This document shows positions 45,056-58,329 of a stretch of 64,000 nt of DNA, in pieces. Under the pieces are notes generated by a model, which saw only the letters and a program-made list of their open reading frames with translations, was not told the origin of the DNA and made no database searches. Where the stretch lies: the NCBI GenBank assembly GCA_023101885.1, contig JALPQD010000358.1, forward strand, positions 2,018,761 through 2,082,760, written 5' to 3'. This DNA is from Typhlomys cinereus. Its lineage: Eukaryota; Chordata; Mammalia; Rodentia; Platacanthomyidae. Positions within the stretch are counted from its first letter, which is position 1. Every line of letters begins with the position of its first letter. Made by a program: the position numbers and the translations under genes.

Positions 45056-48000
45056 GGTAATCTTAATTGTACATAGGAAAAATGGTTTGGTGCTGTGTTA
45101 CTCCTGAAATTTCACTGTCTTAGAATCTGAAGTCAAGAACGTCAACTTCTTTGTTTCCTTTTCCAGCTGTTTCCTCCAATCTCAAGCTAGTTCAGATCCC
45201 TGAATGCTTAGAAACTTCATATCCCTGAATCTGCAAACAAAGGCAGACCCATAGACACATCTATGAACTAAGGTCGTAAATCAGGTGAGTCAGACTTCAC
45301 CACCACCTCTCCGTGCCTCATGCTACCTGCCCCAAGCCCAGGGCTCTGGTTTCCAGGAGTTAGAATTCAGGCTTATCAGCTTTTTTCCAACTAGCTCTGT
45401 TTACAGTCAGAGGTTCACAGGGTGGGAATGAACAGATTTTAGGAGCTCTCTCCTTTTACAGTTTTGAAATCAAGGCTAAATATAGAAACTACATGGGAAG
45501 AGAGCAGTTTCCAAATTTTAATGATGAAATCCATGTGCATGCATCACAGCAAAATGTTTGGCAAAAACTATCATGCTAATCAAAAGAAAAAAGAAGATAC
45601 AGATTATCTTTGAGATAAAGTCATCATCTATAAACAAAACATTTCAGTTGGTATGCAATTTTAATTTATTTTCATACTGTGTGCATTCTTTCAAAAATTT
45701 TGAAGTAAAAAAAGATCCCATTTACCTTTTCTTATTTGAAGTCCAGAACAGTTAATTAGCCAAAACAAGTGGTTTTTAACAAGATACTTACCTAACTTTA
45801 AAAAATCTCTATGCCTAAACTGTACCTCCACCCAAACATATCACAGTAAGTGGTGAATTGATTCAAATACAAAGATCTCCTTAAATATTCCCTTTCCCCA
45901 CACTCCAATCCATGATCTCAATGCTCAGTCAATGCTGATATAATTAAAGATTAAATATTTGGTTTGAAAAGTATCATAAATAAATCTTTCTTAGATGTAC
46001 ATTTAAAAGAAAGTTGCACGTTATATACAGAGGCAGTGGAGCTACATTCTCTAAAGGAGATAGGGAAAAAATCATCATCAACTTTTTTAATTTTACCAAA
46101 GTAAAGGACTCCAAACACAGTAGCAAATAATGCAAATCGACACTGGCAAAGTTGATATCCTGTTTAAGTAGATATTCTTTTTCCTGTGAAAAACAACTCA
46201 GACACAGTGTGGCTGTTTCGTCTGTGTCTTTGGCTGACAGTGTCTCACCCTCTGCAGGCATATGTCAACCTGTCCCACAGCTCCACACCTGTCTTGTGGG
46301 CTGTTCTTTGATCCATCTGCTCGGCAGTGCTCTGACAACCAAAGAATGAGTTGCTTATTTTTTTTAATACAAAATAGAATACTCATTGGTATGAAAGTGT
46401 ACGTCTGTGCAGGAGATTAAATCATAGTGTTTAGAGATAGGTTTGTATTTGCCATCTTCTCTTATACATGCTCATGATCCTTTATTACAATTCAAAGACA
46501 TTTTTTAAACCTATAAAACTCCAGTGTCTTCACTTATTATAAATGTGTGATGTGACCTGATGCTACAAGATGCCATGATTAGTCTTCACGATCCAAGGTG
46601 AAACCTCAGACGCACTCTAGTATAATAACTAACTGGGGTTGTCCCAGGTTCATGGAAGCATGCCGTATGGTACGTGTTTGCTGTGTAGCCAAAATCTTGA
46701 CCTTCTCATCTTCAAACACTTTCAGATGATGTGTCTTGGCCAGAAGCGTCATGAAACTGCAGCCAGCAGAGTGACTGAAGAAACCGAAGTCTGTTTCTTT
46801 GCAGGCTGCAGAATTCCACTGCCGTCTCAGCTGATCCTAAAGCAAGTTACCAAATCCTTTTGCGTGCTTTGAACAAAGTTTTTCAGGGACAGTTTCTTAA
46901 CAGCGATTTGTAGCGATTTTACATCATTCATATTTGGTAACAGCCTGAAATGATATGCATCTCTGCCCTGTATCTACTTTTCCTGACAAAATAACCAAGT
47001 GATGACTTAAGAACAAAAATGTTTCTAGAACCTTTAATGTATGTTGTTACCAGAACACTGCTTCACACAGCAGCAAGGTGGCATCTGCAACTAGATTTAC
47101 CTTAAGTGGCATCATGCACTATCCTTGCCTTTTACTCACTCACTCAATAAATCATCAAACAGTTAGTCGAGGTATGAACAAATATGCCTGGAACACATAT
47201 GTCAATGAAGCAGATGCTACCCAGCAAAGGACATTAGAACAAGCAGATACTATCCACCACCATATTACATAACATTATTGCCAGATCTGTGGAGGTCGGG
47301 GAATGGGAGTGAGTGTGGTGGGTGTATAAATTCCACGGCATGTGTGAGTTCAGAGCACAGTTTACAGAGTCAGCTTTCTCCATCCGCCCATCTCCCTGTT
47401 TATGCAGCATCACTTTTCCCTACTGAGCCATCTTGAGGTCCCTCGCTCTTGCTTTTTCTCTTTCCTCCCTGTCTCATTCACTTGCACTGTTTTCTTCTCT
47501 CTCTTCTCCCTGTCTCATTTCCTCTCTTTCTTCTCCCTTCTCATTAACTCATTTGCATTGTTTTCTCCACCTCCCTATTCTCTTCTTCACCTCTTTCTAA
47601 ACCTTAGGATACTGGAGCCCTTCTAACAGAGGCCTTTCACTTAAAGTATGGTTTTTCTCACCCACAGCATTCCTAGTTCTCATGCTAATTAATCATTTGC
47701 TCTGTTGTGTGTGATTTCTGCAGAGTGACATGTACCTTCCTTCTTTAGTTGACCCCAAATCTTGCTTGACTAATGGGGCAGAATCATTTAGCACAGGGCA
47801 GGCCCTGAGTAACAGGTAACTGAAACTAGATCTTTTGTCTTTGAGACCAGCACCTGGTTTTATGTCAACTGGTATCCAGTAATATCCAAGGATCGACAGG
47901 ACAAGTGAGCAATATTAACACTCTCCATGTTTCAGCATCTGTTTTCAATAAACATTACTTGGAAATGTACATTTTCCTCCAAAAGAAATAGATTTTCAAT

Positions 48001-48420
48001 CCATATAATGAACTTTCATTGTTCTTATAATAATCAGTTAGTTTATTAAATTAATGGTAATAGTAATCTTTAGCAGTTATCACACTTTTTAAAAACGTAG
48101 CCAACAACACATCTGACAAGATTATTCAATTCTGGTGAAGCAGTTGTCAGTGCAAACCTACAGCCCAGGCACCTAGTTGTCCTGCCCTCTCCTGGAGGCA
48201 CCTGTCTCTCCCCCTGCTGCTGTGTGAATTCATTTTCCAGCTCAGATTTATTCTCACACCAAGGGGAGCAGGTACCTCTCATGCAGGTGCAGAATAGATA
48301 TATGATGCACGTGTGGTTAAAAAAAGTACTGAGAACTTTCACTTCACTAGGGTGATTTTTATGTTTTAATAAATATCTTATGGCAGCTACATTTGAAAAC
48401 TTCAAGAGTTTAAGTTTTGG
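45056..48420. other. Mostly unrecognised intron; pyrimidine-rich at 47440-47600
   Basis: A CT-rich stretch lies at about 47440-47600. I assign no mobile element. The 95-codon minus frame at 45974-46261 and the 77-codon plus frame at 46639-46872 are without known domains. Confidence 0.45.
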
Positions 48421-48481
48421 GTTTTTTTTTTTTTGAGTTTACAAAGCAGAGGTTCTTTTTTTTTTTTTTTTTTTTTTTTTT
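48421..48481. repeat. Two poly(T) runs
   Basis: T runs at about 48421-48434 and 48456-48481 are split by 'gagtttacaaagcagaggttc'. They may be remnants of A-tails of minus-strand retroelements, but no element body was recognised beside them. Confidence 0.85.
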
Positions 48482-50380
48482 GAGTGATCTTTAAGTAGCA
48501 AAGAACAAAATTTGGTGGGGAAGAGGGTATCCTGAGTGGGAGTCCTAAAACATTCAAGAGCTTTAACGAGGCTTTCTTCCAGAATTCATAAACAAGTTAT
48601 GTTCACCACAGACGATGAGTTTATTAAAATGCAGATCTGCACACTTCTGCAATGCCATTCAGCGACAGCAAAAGAAAAAAATAACACAAAATATTTAATG
48701 ACCTGGACGCGTTGAAAATAGAGTATAATAAAGGGTGTTTTGAATCCAGAGCACTCACTGTTATCATGGATGTACACTCACATGCAAATACACAACTGCA
48801 CACGAGGACCATCATGCCACAGATTGAAATCTTAGTAAGGGTTGCTTCTGTTGGGTATTATGAATAAGTTTTTAATATTCATGGATATGTGATCATCGAT
48901 GCAGGGGCAAAATGTTTTCATCCTAAATTTATGCATAAGCCACATTTCATGCTAACTTGTTTTAGCACAAAGCCTAGAAACCACTACTTAGAGGAGTGGT
49001 GAGGCCCAAGCAGGTCTTAAATTTCAGAAGATTTTATTTGTAGTAATTTATTAGTTTGTTATTGATAATAAATGGCAAAAGAAAGCTGGTTTGGGCAGAA
49101 TACACTGGAAAAACATCTGTGTCTGTTAACTTTTCAGAATACTCAGGGAAAAGCTATTTCCACAGTTTTAACCAAGTTAAAAATGGTTCTAACCATTCAG
49201 CTAAAGCTAAGTGCCTTTCTCCCTTCTCATGGGATGGGTCCTGGGGTGAGTTCTGCACCCCACAGCTATGAAAGGAAAAGCACCTGTCATCTTTCTTATA
49301 CCATGAAAGAAACTACACAACCTACAAATTCCAGTGTTTCTAAATACATGCCATTTTGCATTTCCTGAACATAAACAAAGATGAGGATGAGTTCACAGGG
49401 CTGAGTTCCCCCTCCACCATGTTTCAACACTCCTAGTATAATCAGCCTATTAACAGAGCTTGCTTCCTCACCCGCCCACCCACACACATCATCGGTCTTC
49501 ATTAAGACGGTAGTCATAGATCATTGATTTTCATTAATAAAGAATAATGCCCTCTAGTTTCAGTCACTGATTAGTTTCTAAATGTCTGAAGTGCACCTCT
49601 TTTCTGCAGAATCTTCATCTTTGAAATAAGCCATTACACAGATCTTCAGAGGGGAAAAAGCCTTTCATAATTTCCCCCCATATTGACAAAGGAATCTGTA
49701 AGTGGCAAGACCTCAATCTTCTGAGCACTAAAAACAGGAGGTGAGAACGGAAACTCGCAAGACAAGGATTATTACCTTCTATTTAGTGCTTCATCTCAGT
49801 ACCCACGACAGGTCCTGGCATACACTATAAACTAAATGAACTCCAGTTGAAGGACAGAAGTGCTTGGTCTCCGTTATGTAATTTCCATCAGAGAAGGAAC
49901 TCTGTTCCTGTATAGAGCATTCTGCTGCTTGAAATCAGTGCTGACACGCCCTCTGGGCAGACGGCTCACGAACCAGAAGTGAGTGGTGAAGAGTTCTCAA
50001 ATCACAATTTTCAGATCAAGAGCTTCGCTCTCAGGGTCTAAGACCTTGGTTGTGATCACAGCTCTCAGATTCTTAGAGGAATAGGTCTGTGGCAAATGCG
50101 ACGAATTCAAAAGAAAACCATGGTAGGTTCCGAAAGCTGCAGATAGTAATGTCTTCTGAACACCTCAGGAGCCAGTTGCTCAAAAGAGTTGGCAATTTCA
50201 CCATTAGATGGCACATTGCTTTAAAGCATTTCATGCTTCTATCAATCTGAATTCATGGATGTTACTGACAACTAATGCAACAAATAAATGAGGTGGAAAG
50301 TTCCCTCCCATTACAAGGCGTGTGAGATGTTGTATGGTGTCAGCAGACAAAAGACCCTCTCTAGTCAGAGAGGTTACTTA
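48482..50380. other. Intron with one MIR-like scrap
   Basis: At 49772-49846 'ctatttagtgcttcatctca' to 'ggtcctggcatacac' loosely resembles MIR. The rest is unrecognised. Confidence 0.4.
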
Positions 50381-50394
50381 GAAATCAAATGGCA

Positions 50395-50640
50395 AACTGG
50401 AGAGATGGCTAAGGGGTTAAGCTTCTGCCTTAAAAGCAGAGGTTCCTGAGTTCGGATCCTGGGCCCTACATAAAAACACCATATAAAAATGGCAATGGCC
50501 TGTACTTCTGGCCTGGGAAGGTAGAACCTGGTAAACTCCAGAGCAAAGCAAAGAGGAGGCAGTACAATCCAGGGCGACTCCCAAAGTCACTCTTGGGCTC
50601 CACAGGTACACGCAGTGCCCTCCTATATACACGCACACAG

Positions 50641-50692
<52 letters not shown>

Positions 50693-50717
50693 AAATAAAC
50701 AAAAAAAACTTAAAAAA
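50395..50717 (+). mobile_element. B2-superfamily SINE, old subfamily, with (CA)n
   Basis: The head 'actggagagatggctaaggg' and 'gagttcggatcctgggccc' box B, body 'ggtagaacctggtaaactcc' and a long (AC)n run (50644-50689) precede an A-rich tail. A 12-bp duplication, gaaatcaaatgg (50381-50392) against gaaattaaatgg (50718-50729), has one difference. Confidence 0.92.
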
Positions 50718-50729
50718 AGAAATTAAATG

Positions 50730-51479
50730 GAAATAGTTTGCTCTCAATTAACTTGTATTTTACTTTCAAATCATTATTGAGTTATTAAAACATGCTATAA
50801 AGTGTTTTGGTCTAATTATTATGTCAGATATTTTGGCTGACATAAGGACTTAGTAGAAAAATTCTGAAGACACTTGTTTGCAGCATAATTTGAGACAGCC
50901 ATAGAGAGTTATAACATCATCTTTCTGTGGCAGGGGGATTTGCTTCCTGACTCCATGTGGCTCAGAGACCACTGGACTTCATATTCATATGTACAGTGAC
51001 TTGTTCTATTCATATTTAATGTAGATCTTAGCAAGTTCAGAAAAGTTTTTTTTTTCTCTTTTAAGTTGAATTGAGAATTTTTACCATTTTGTTTAAAGGA
51101 TATATTTCACGGCTTACACTGACATGTCTGCATCACCAATGTACCCTAGTACTTTATTTGGAGACATTATTAACTGAATTGTCACTTGAAAAGAACCACT
51201 GCAATACTAAGACAGTCTGTCTGGTGTCTTTGTGGCTACAAAGTAATGTAATAGGCAGGTAGCCTATACAGTATTGATATAGTGCATCAGAAGCTGATTG
51301 ATATCCTGAGCAGGACAGATGAGATGAGAGATTCCACTATACTCTTTGGAATTGTCCATAATTTAAACTTATAAATTGTTTAATTCTGGAATATTCCTTT
51401 GGTAGTTTTTAGACCACAATTAACTATAGGTAATTGAAATCAAAGTATATCATGTACAAAGTGTTAGGGTAAAAGCAAG
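50730..51479. other. Unrecognised intron sequence
   Basis: Nothing was assigned. Only a short T-run near 51045 stands out. Confidence 0.5.
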
Positions 51480-51870
51480 AAAAGAAAATAGGAGCAACCC
51501 TGGCAATGTGTAGGGGCTTCATGGAGAGCCATGAATAGAGAAGCTAACGCAAGAAATACAAGTTTATTAAAATGAAGGGCCTGGTAGCCAAGGGAAGCAC
51601 AGTTTAGTCCTAAGATGGCAAAGTGTCAGAACAGAAAAGACAGCTTAAGGTCAAGGAGGCCAGTGAGAGCAATAGAGAGCCTACACTGGAGTCTTCATGC
51701 CAGCCAGCGAGGTGGAGGAAGCTCCAAAGGGGAGAGGGTCCCAGAAAGCTGAGAGAGAGTCCCTGGGTGTGGTCAGTCTTTTAAGGTCTCAAAGGTTGTT
51801 AAGGGATGTGTAGAGGCCGTGTGAGAGTTGCCAGGGAAGTAAGATAGTGGGGGTGGCAGAAAGGTTTCCT
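51480..51870 (-). mobile_element. Unclassified LTR-like repeat, copy A
   Basis: It shares blocks with 57100-57420: 'agaaatacaagtttatta', 'agccaa-ggaa-ca-agtttag', 'cttttaaggtctcaaaggtt' and 'gagttgccagggaagtaaga'. On the minus strand the first block supplies AATAAA (51568-51563), so transcription would run leftwards as in an LTR. I do not recognise the family. Confidence 0.6.
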
Positions 51871-54800
51871 ACCTACAGCTCTTCTACCTCACAAAGATTA
51901 AAGTACTGTACAGACTTGGTTAATTACTTGGGTAAGTATCAAACAACCTACTAATTGAACACCTGCAGACATGCCCTCAGCCTCTCCTCCCAAATTTAAA
52001 TCCTATAGCGCATGCTACTAATAGGTAACATTCCACATGTAAAATAGGTTTCCCAATGAGGAATGGCTTGGGTCCCCCTCCCTGATGCTCGCTCCCAGAA
52101 AGCATCAAAGTCCTCACCAGGATCACAAGCACTAGTTAGGGTGCTTTTCTTTCTGGTAACTTTTCTCCTTCACCTAATCCATACCCTACTCTCAGAATCA
52201 AGGAATGATTTACTTATCCGGCGGCAGCAGCTATTCAACAAGAGAGCCTGCTTCCTGGATCATTTCTTATAGCCTATGAATATTTATAAAGGATTCACAT
52301 GAGAAAAGTGATCAGTGCCAGAAGCGGGGCAGAGAAGTTCCATTAAATCTGAAGGAAGCAGGCGGCTTTGCAGCAGGGGCCCAGAAAGCCAAAGCCCTGG
52401 AAGTTCTGGAGGGAGGAGAGCTTCACTGGTTCTCTGAGGAGAATCTGACCACCTTCCACAGGAGAGGTCTCCTGGTCTCTCTCTTTATCCTCTACAGTGA
52501 GTGTCTTTAAGCACATATTCCTAAATTAACATTGGCCTCAATGTTAGTAAGTTAGCTCTGGACGAGTTTTGCAGTTTATCAGTTAATCTAAGGATAAAGT
52601 ATTTCATCGACACTGCCTTTGGGGTACTAATAAACCTGAGGGTATGATGACCCTCTCAACCAGCCAGCTATTTAAAAGTTCAGAGCAACTCCAGAACCTC
52701 CTGAGGCCACACCGTGAGACAGCTGACCTGCTGTGCTCCAAGATATGGAGGTCCTTCCCAAAGCCTTCACAAAGAAAATTGCAGCATTACATGCTAAAGC
52801 ACCGGGCCTTCTATCCCTGCTTCTCAAATTAAAGGAGGCTTGTTTGGGCTGAACAAGTCTCTGCCAGTAAATGCCTTGGGGACCTAAACAACGTCTGCAT
52901 TTCTCAAGTGTGTCACCCATCTTCATAACTATAACTATGGCTTAGTCCATGTAGCTCGTTGCTGCCACGCAGGCACAGCCAAGATTGAATGCATAGTACT
53001 GTAAAATGATCTCTTGAAGACTATTTCAGTGAAGTGTGCCACTGAGAGTCAGAGAGAGTCTAGCTATGTGTCTCCACCAAAAATCCATCTCTCCTAGCAG
53101 TTTACTGAGGATGCTAATCTCGGGTCCTATCCCAGTCAACAGATCAGATTCCACACTTCCAGAAAGCCGCGATGATTCATACACATTAAAATCAGAAAGT
53201 TTGAATTAAGAACTCATGGTGCTTTCTTGCCTGGGAGTTAATATCACCTCTCTAAGGCTCAAACTATGTTAGGCTCTGTCTTCAACGGACTCCAAAACCC
53301 TTAGGGAGAGAACAGACAATGGACGTCTTCAAAGCCATGCAGGTGCTTCTCCTGCATTGCCAGGGCTGGGAACATACACTGGAGGTGGCCACCATCTTCC
53401 CAGGCTTCTGAGATCTACACTGTAACCTTGCTCAGCTCAGCTATATGTCTTGACACTGTGGTGTACCTCGAGCTGACAGAATGTCACGAACTTGCAGCCT
53501 GGACCAGGTGAACTTTGATCTTATTTCCCCAAACTTCTTTTTATTAAGATGTTTGAAGTGTATGCAGTTTAGAGATTTCTAAAAAAAAAAAATCAGAATA
53601 CCCACAGAAAAATAAAATGAATTTTGAAATAAAGTCAAAGTAGACTCAAATCTGCATCTACTGGTAAAGTTATTTCCTAAAATAAAACAGGGTCGGGTGG
53701 TGAGTGTGTCTGTTTGAAGATATTGAGTCAGCAATTGTGCTAGAACACAAGCCTGTAGCTGCTCCCCTTTCTCCTTCCTTGGTCCTACACTGCTATCCAT
53801 CCTGAAAGAGGCTGAGTTAAGCAGAGGACATCTGGAAGCTTCTGTTCCTAGAGATGTCCATGTGGCTGGCCAGGACTCTTCTGTCACTGCACAGATCAAA
53901 GACTCTTTCAAAGCCGAATAGGATATTTTTCTAGAATAATAAAAAGGATCCACATGAGCCCAGCAGATGGCCTAGGGAAAAAGACAGGTAAACAAAGGCA
54001 AAACGGTTTTGAAATACTTGGGAAGAAGAGCAGCTGAAGTACAACAGCCTGATGACCAGCTGCAGGCCAGAGACAGCATGTCCCCCCCCCTCCCCCGCCC
54101 ACGGGTAGTCTTGATGCATTAGATGTGCCGAGAGTGAAAAGTTCAAGTGTTCAGATTCAGCTACTCTCCTGGCAGAAAGCAGGATGAAGACGCCAATGAC
54201 TCAAGACAGAATCACAGAAGAGTTAACTGATGGGCAGCCTGTGGCCTGGCCCCTGCCTCTCAGCTCAGTGATTCAGTAGGTGGCAGTGGGCTGGGCCTCA
54301 CTCCCAGGATGACTCGCAGCTTCTGAACCCTGCTCTATCTTTCCATGTTGAGGCCAGTGTGCTCAAATTCCTAGAAACTGTCTCAGCCTCTCTCACTTGC
54401 AGTGAGACTCCCCACTGCCAGAAGGGATTGCAGAGACTGAGTAGGTCCTTAATCTCTCCTTTGTAATTCATAATGCACGAAAATGCTTTTGAAAACCTTA
54501 GGTAAATTTACAGTTAAAGGTCATAAATTCCTAGGAGCTCAACAAACAACTGAAAAATCTCTTAGCAGAAAATCCTATATAAGTGAAGCAGCTTCTTTAA
54601 GGCTATTGGAATTAAAACAAAATCTCGAATGTCACCTCGGTGTTTGAAGTCAACTTGCTGGATGTCTGTCAGACTCAGTTTATATAACAAAATAACCTAT
54701 TATGAAATGAATGTCTTATTTCTATATTTGCTTATTTCCAAAAGGATACCTAAGTCTGGGTGGAGCCTTTTCCACCCCCAGAATACAGTGGACAAGTGTT

Positions 54801-56134
54801 TTTACACTGGGTGGTCTGAGAGACAAGAGGATCTGAATGGCAAAGAAGGGTATGTCTAGTGTCTGTAAGGAAGAGCTAAAGATCAGGGGAAAGCAGCCTC
54901 CTAAGTATGGATAGGCGGCTTGGCAACAGTCTATCTGCAGTGAATGCCTGTGGCAATCCTACGGTGAGTCTTCTTTTCTATAGTTTGGTATAGAGGATTG
55001 TGTTAGATCCTCATGGCAGTCTCTAAGACCTACATAGGAAGACAGACAGGAAAAACTCACTTCTAAGGAAGCTCTGGGATTTGGGCAGTCTATGGAGGTC
55101 ACATATGCAACAGCATCCTGATAGTCAGTGATTCGATCATAAAGTAGACAAAGTCTACAGTCAGAGGTCCCTTACATGAACCTTAAGAGGCGAAGGAACC
55201 GCAATGACTCACCAGGCAGGACTTCTTGCCATCCTGAATGGTCAGACAAAAGAAAACTTAAATCAAATTTTTTAAATGCAAAGAAATATAATACTTACTG
55301 AACTCAAAAATCAAATAGTATCTGCTGGTTCTGTATAAAACCAAATAGCATAAAGCAGAAGTTTCGAAGTTGGTGTTTAAAATCTATAAGTATTTCAAAG
55401 GACAAGAACATAGTTTGGGACTCTTACTACTCATTAATTTAGGTATAATGCTTATTTTATGACCGTCTTCTCAGTTTCCAAGCTAGACACTTAGAGTTCT
55501 TATCTTTGCTAGATGATTTAAGAGGTACTGCCAGGAAATTTTCTGGCTGGAGCTTCTTCTGAATAGTAATGCATTGTGTGTTTACATCCTAGACCTGACC
55601 GCTGCTCCTGTTTCCAGTTTCAGAGTAAGCACAGGAAATTGATGATTTTATTGTTACACTGAACTCTGCTGCAGAAAGGAGGCTGAAGAACAGTTTCTGG
55701 AAGAAATTCAAAGCCACATCATAAAGCTCCTTGAGCTGTCCATTGTCTTATGTCACTATTTAATCATCAGAAAGAGAAAAGCAAGTCTATGGCATTTAAA
55801 AGGATTTGTAAATATCACTTAAGGAATTGCATGATGTTCTAAAATCTTAATTCTAGCCAATTACTGATCTTGTTTCATTGATCACTGAGTGCAACATAGG
55901 AAGACAGCAATCATGATCTGATCCTTGCCTCAGACCCCCTGTCGCCAAGTAGAAAGTCACACACAAAAGAAATTGACTTTCTACTGAAAGGAAATAATCG
56001 ATTTAGCCTAAGAAAGGTATCCCCTTGACTGGAATGACTGATGTGGCTATGGATCAGGCAGGAGATTTTGATAATGTGTAAGGATGTAAGGACAACGTGG
56101 TAGTCCATCATAAAAAGAAATTAACACAAGGGAA
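51871..56134. other. Unrecognised intron sequence
   Basis: The segment near 54985-55130 loosely resembles MIR but is too decayed to call. A C-run at 54081-54093 lies in a minus-strand frame of 64 codons that is not a gene. No exon was seen. Confidence 0.4.
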
Positions 56135-56156
56135 AGTCTAAAGAAATGCAAGTTTA

Positions 56157-56488
56157 GGGCTAGAGAGATGACTCAGTGGTTAATCCTTAGTTTGTATCCC
56201 AAATCCCAAAGATACCAGGCAGAAATGGTGGCAACTTGCACTCTGGCCCTCTAGATAAATACCAAAACAGGAGGCAGAGCAATCCAGGATGATTCCCAAA
56301 GTCACTTGTGAGCCTTCACAGGTACACAGGATACCCTTGATATAACAGAGAAAAGGAAAGGAAGGAAAAGGGAAGGGAAGGAGAAGGGGAGGGGACCAAA
56401 GGGGAGGAAAGGAAGGTAGGGAAGGGGAGCAGAGGCAGAGGGGAGAGGAGAGACGAAGGGAAGGGAAGGGAGAGAAGGGGAGGGGAGG
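56157..56488 (+). mobile_element. B2-superfamily SINE with long (GGAAG)n tail
   Basis: The head 'gggctagagagatgactcag' and body 'gaggcagagcaatccaggat' fit the old subfamily. The tail has become a purine-only (GGAAG)n-like run (56345-56488). A 14-bp duplication, gaaatgcaagttta (56143-56156) against gaaatacaagttta (56489-56502), has one difference. Confidence 0.9.
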
Positions 56489-56516
56489 GAAATACAAGTT
56501 TATTAGAGATGTGAGC

Positions 56517-57096
56517 TGTGGGGGTTGTCGGCCCAAGCCTGCTCTCTGGAGAATGATACAGTAGCATCTGAAATGGACTGTCGTTAGGGGTTCCTTCCCT
56601 TGGAAGTTGAGTCTGCCTCCTGTCTGTTCTTAGATCGCTTTTGTTCTTCTCAGGAGGCTGGTATGTTACCTCCCCCAAAATTCCTTCCTACAGATTTGAG
56701 ATATGCTAATGCATGGACCAAGTAACTGTTGAGGCACACATCTCCATTCCCTTCTAGCAACAAGGTGCCATACCTGTTTTCTCTACCTGGAGACATCATG
56801 TCTGGTCCCTCAGCAAGTAGATGTCATTCCTGCCTTTTCTTTTTTTAACTGCAATGTATATGTTTTACATAATCCTGTAAAGAATTTGGTCCTGATCTTT
56901 TTTGATGTTTTCCTGAATTTGGCCCTGCTCCTTGATTGTTTTCCTATAAATACTCATATATGCTACAATAAAGTGGGCTTGGTTGATGGAGGACATCCTA
57001 GGCTCCCTCTGACCCGATGCCTGATGAATTCCTACTGCTCCCACTTCTGTTTCCTGCATGTAAGTCTGGGTTTATGCTGGTTCATGGACCTGGACA
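56517..57096 (+). mobile_element. Solo LTR, class II ERV-like (LTR family copy 2)
   Basis: It begins tgtgggggttgtcggccca and ends ggacctggaca, with TG...CA ends. The 6-bp duplication gtgagc at 56511-56516 and 57097-57102 is perfect, as expected for class II (ERVK-type) integration. TATAAAT at 56945-56951 and AATAAA at 56967-56972 lie 22 bp apart. A 31-33 bp direct duplication (56882-56914 and 56915-56945, each starting gaatttgg-cctg) sits just upstream of the TATA box and is absent from copy 1. There are no internal genes. It is antisense to ZMAT4. Confidence 0.92.
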
Positions 57097-57420
57097 GTGA
57101 GCCAAAGGAACCATAGTTTAGACTTAATATGGGAAAGCATTGAAATACAATAGATAGCTTAAATTTAAAGAAATCAAGGAGAAAGGAAGACACCTAATAT
57201 GGACAGCTTGGTGCAAGGAAGTCCAAAGAGAAGAGAAAGCAAGAAACAAACAAACAATCTAACACACAAAACAGAAGAAAAGATGGAGCCTCTGGGTGGG
57301 GCATCTTTTAGCTCCTCGGACCTTGTTAAGGAGTCCCTCGGGAGTTGCTAGGTAAGTGGGACAGCGGCAGAGAGGGTGGGAGTGTCAGGGATATAGGAGG
57401 TGTGGTTCATTTAGGGAATT

Positions 57421-58329
57421 TCCACATCTCAAGACCTTCACTCACAAGGCTAATCTTTAAATCCTGGTTAACAAAGAGTAGTCCTGGGGCTAGTCAGTAT
57501 GCTTCCTCCTGTCCAGATGAATCACTGAGAGACTGTGGCAAGGTGAGAGAAGTATCTCCTTTCAGCAAGTCCTGGGCGGATCATTTCACTTCTCACAAGG
57601 GCAAAATGAGAGGCTCCGCAATGCAATTCTACAAATCTATTTCCTGCATTTATATGCACAGAACAAAGACATCAGGACAAATGCATTGATCGAAAGATGA
57701 TATTTTAGAACATGTAAGCTTTTCTCATTTAAAAGAAAATAACTGCTACAAAGATCTGCCTGTTTGACAAACTATTGTTTGCATCCATTATAACCAGCGT
57801 CTAGACAGATATGTCAAGCAAACCAAATAACCTGACTCAGGTGATAGAAGCGCTAGCTATGATATATAAAATCTTCTATGCAAATAAGAGAGGCTGATAG
57901 AACCTGTAGTGCATACATTATTCAGCATTTGAATTTATGCAACTTTCAAATAGATCTAGAATATCCTGATCTTCATTCTTTCCACAGAGAACTCAAATAA
58001 ATAATTCTGCATCTGGCATGGAAATGTATGGATAAGTTGGGAAGCTCTACTTCTCTCTTTTTCAATGGGAAACAAAGAAGGAATCAAACAACTTCAGTCA
58101 AAACACTTGCACACCAACAGAATGGCTAAGGCCACTGCTTCCTGGTCCCCATCCCCACACCTTTGATTGTTCTTACAAATGAGAAATAATCAATTTAAAG
58201 ATTATGACTCTCTTTGTTGCTATGCTATCTTTGTGAGAGCACAGGATCTGACCTGCTGTGTTCAAGGTGTAAGTTGATATAGCCAGTCATTTTACAAAGC
58301 GTTGCTTATCAGGAAAGATCTAAGAACAG
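57421..58329. other. Unrecognised intron sequence
   Basis: The 57565-57615 segment ('ttcacttctcacaagggc') faintly recalls MIR. Nothing else was assigned. Confidence 0.4.

Larger units (their letters stand above)
56135..57420 (-). mobile_element. Unclassified LTR-like repeat, copy B, split by a SINE and an LTR
   Basis: It is homologous to 51480-51870. The 'aagaaatgcaagttta' block (56141-56156) is cut by a SINE, the few bases 'ttagagatgtgagc' follow, then a solo LTR interrupts, and the repeat resumes at 57097 with 'gtgagccaaaggaaccatag'. AATAAA is kept on the minus strand (56504-56499). The end near 57400 is approximate. Confidence 0.6.

Noticed and set aside
50417..50747. MCVCVCVCV frames
   Set aside because: They are translation of an (AC)n microsatellite in a SINE tail.
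56180..56678. Proline/serine/leucine-rich minus frames
   Set aside because: They read the purine-only SINE tail and the start of the solo LTR.
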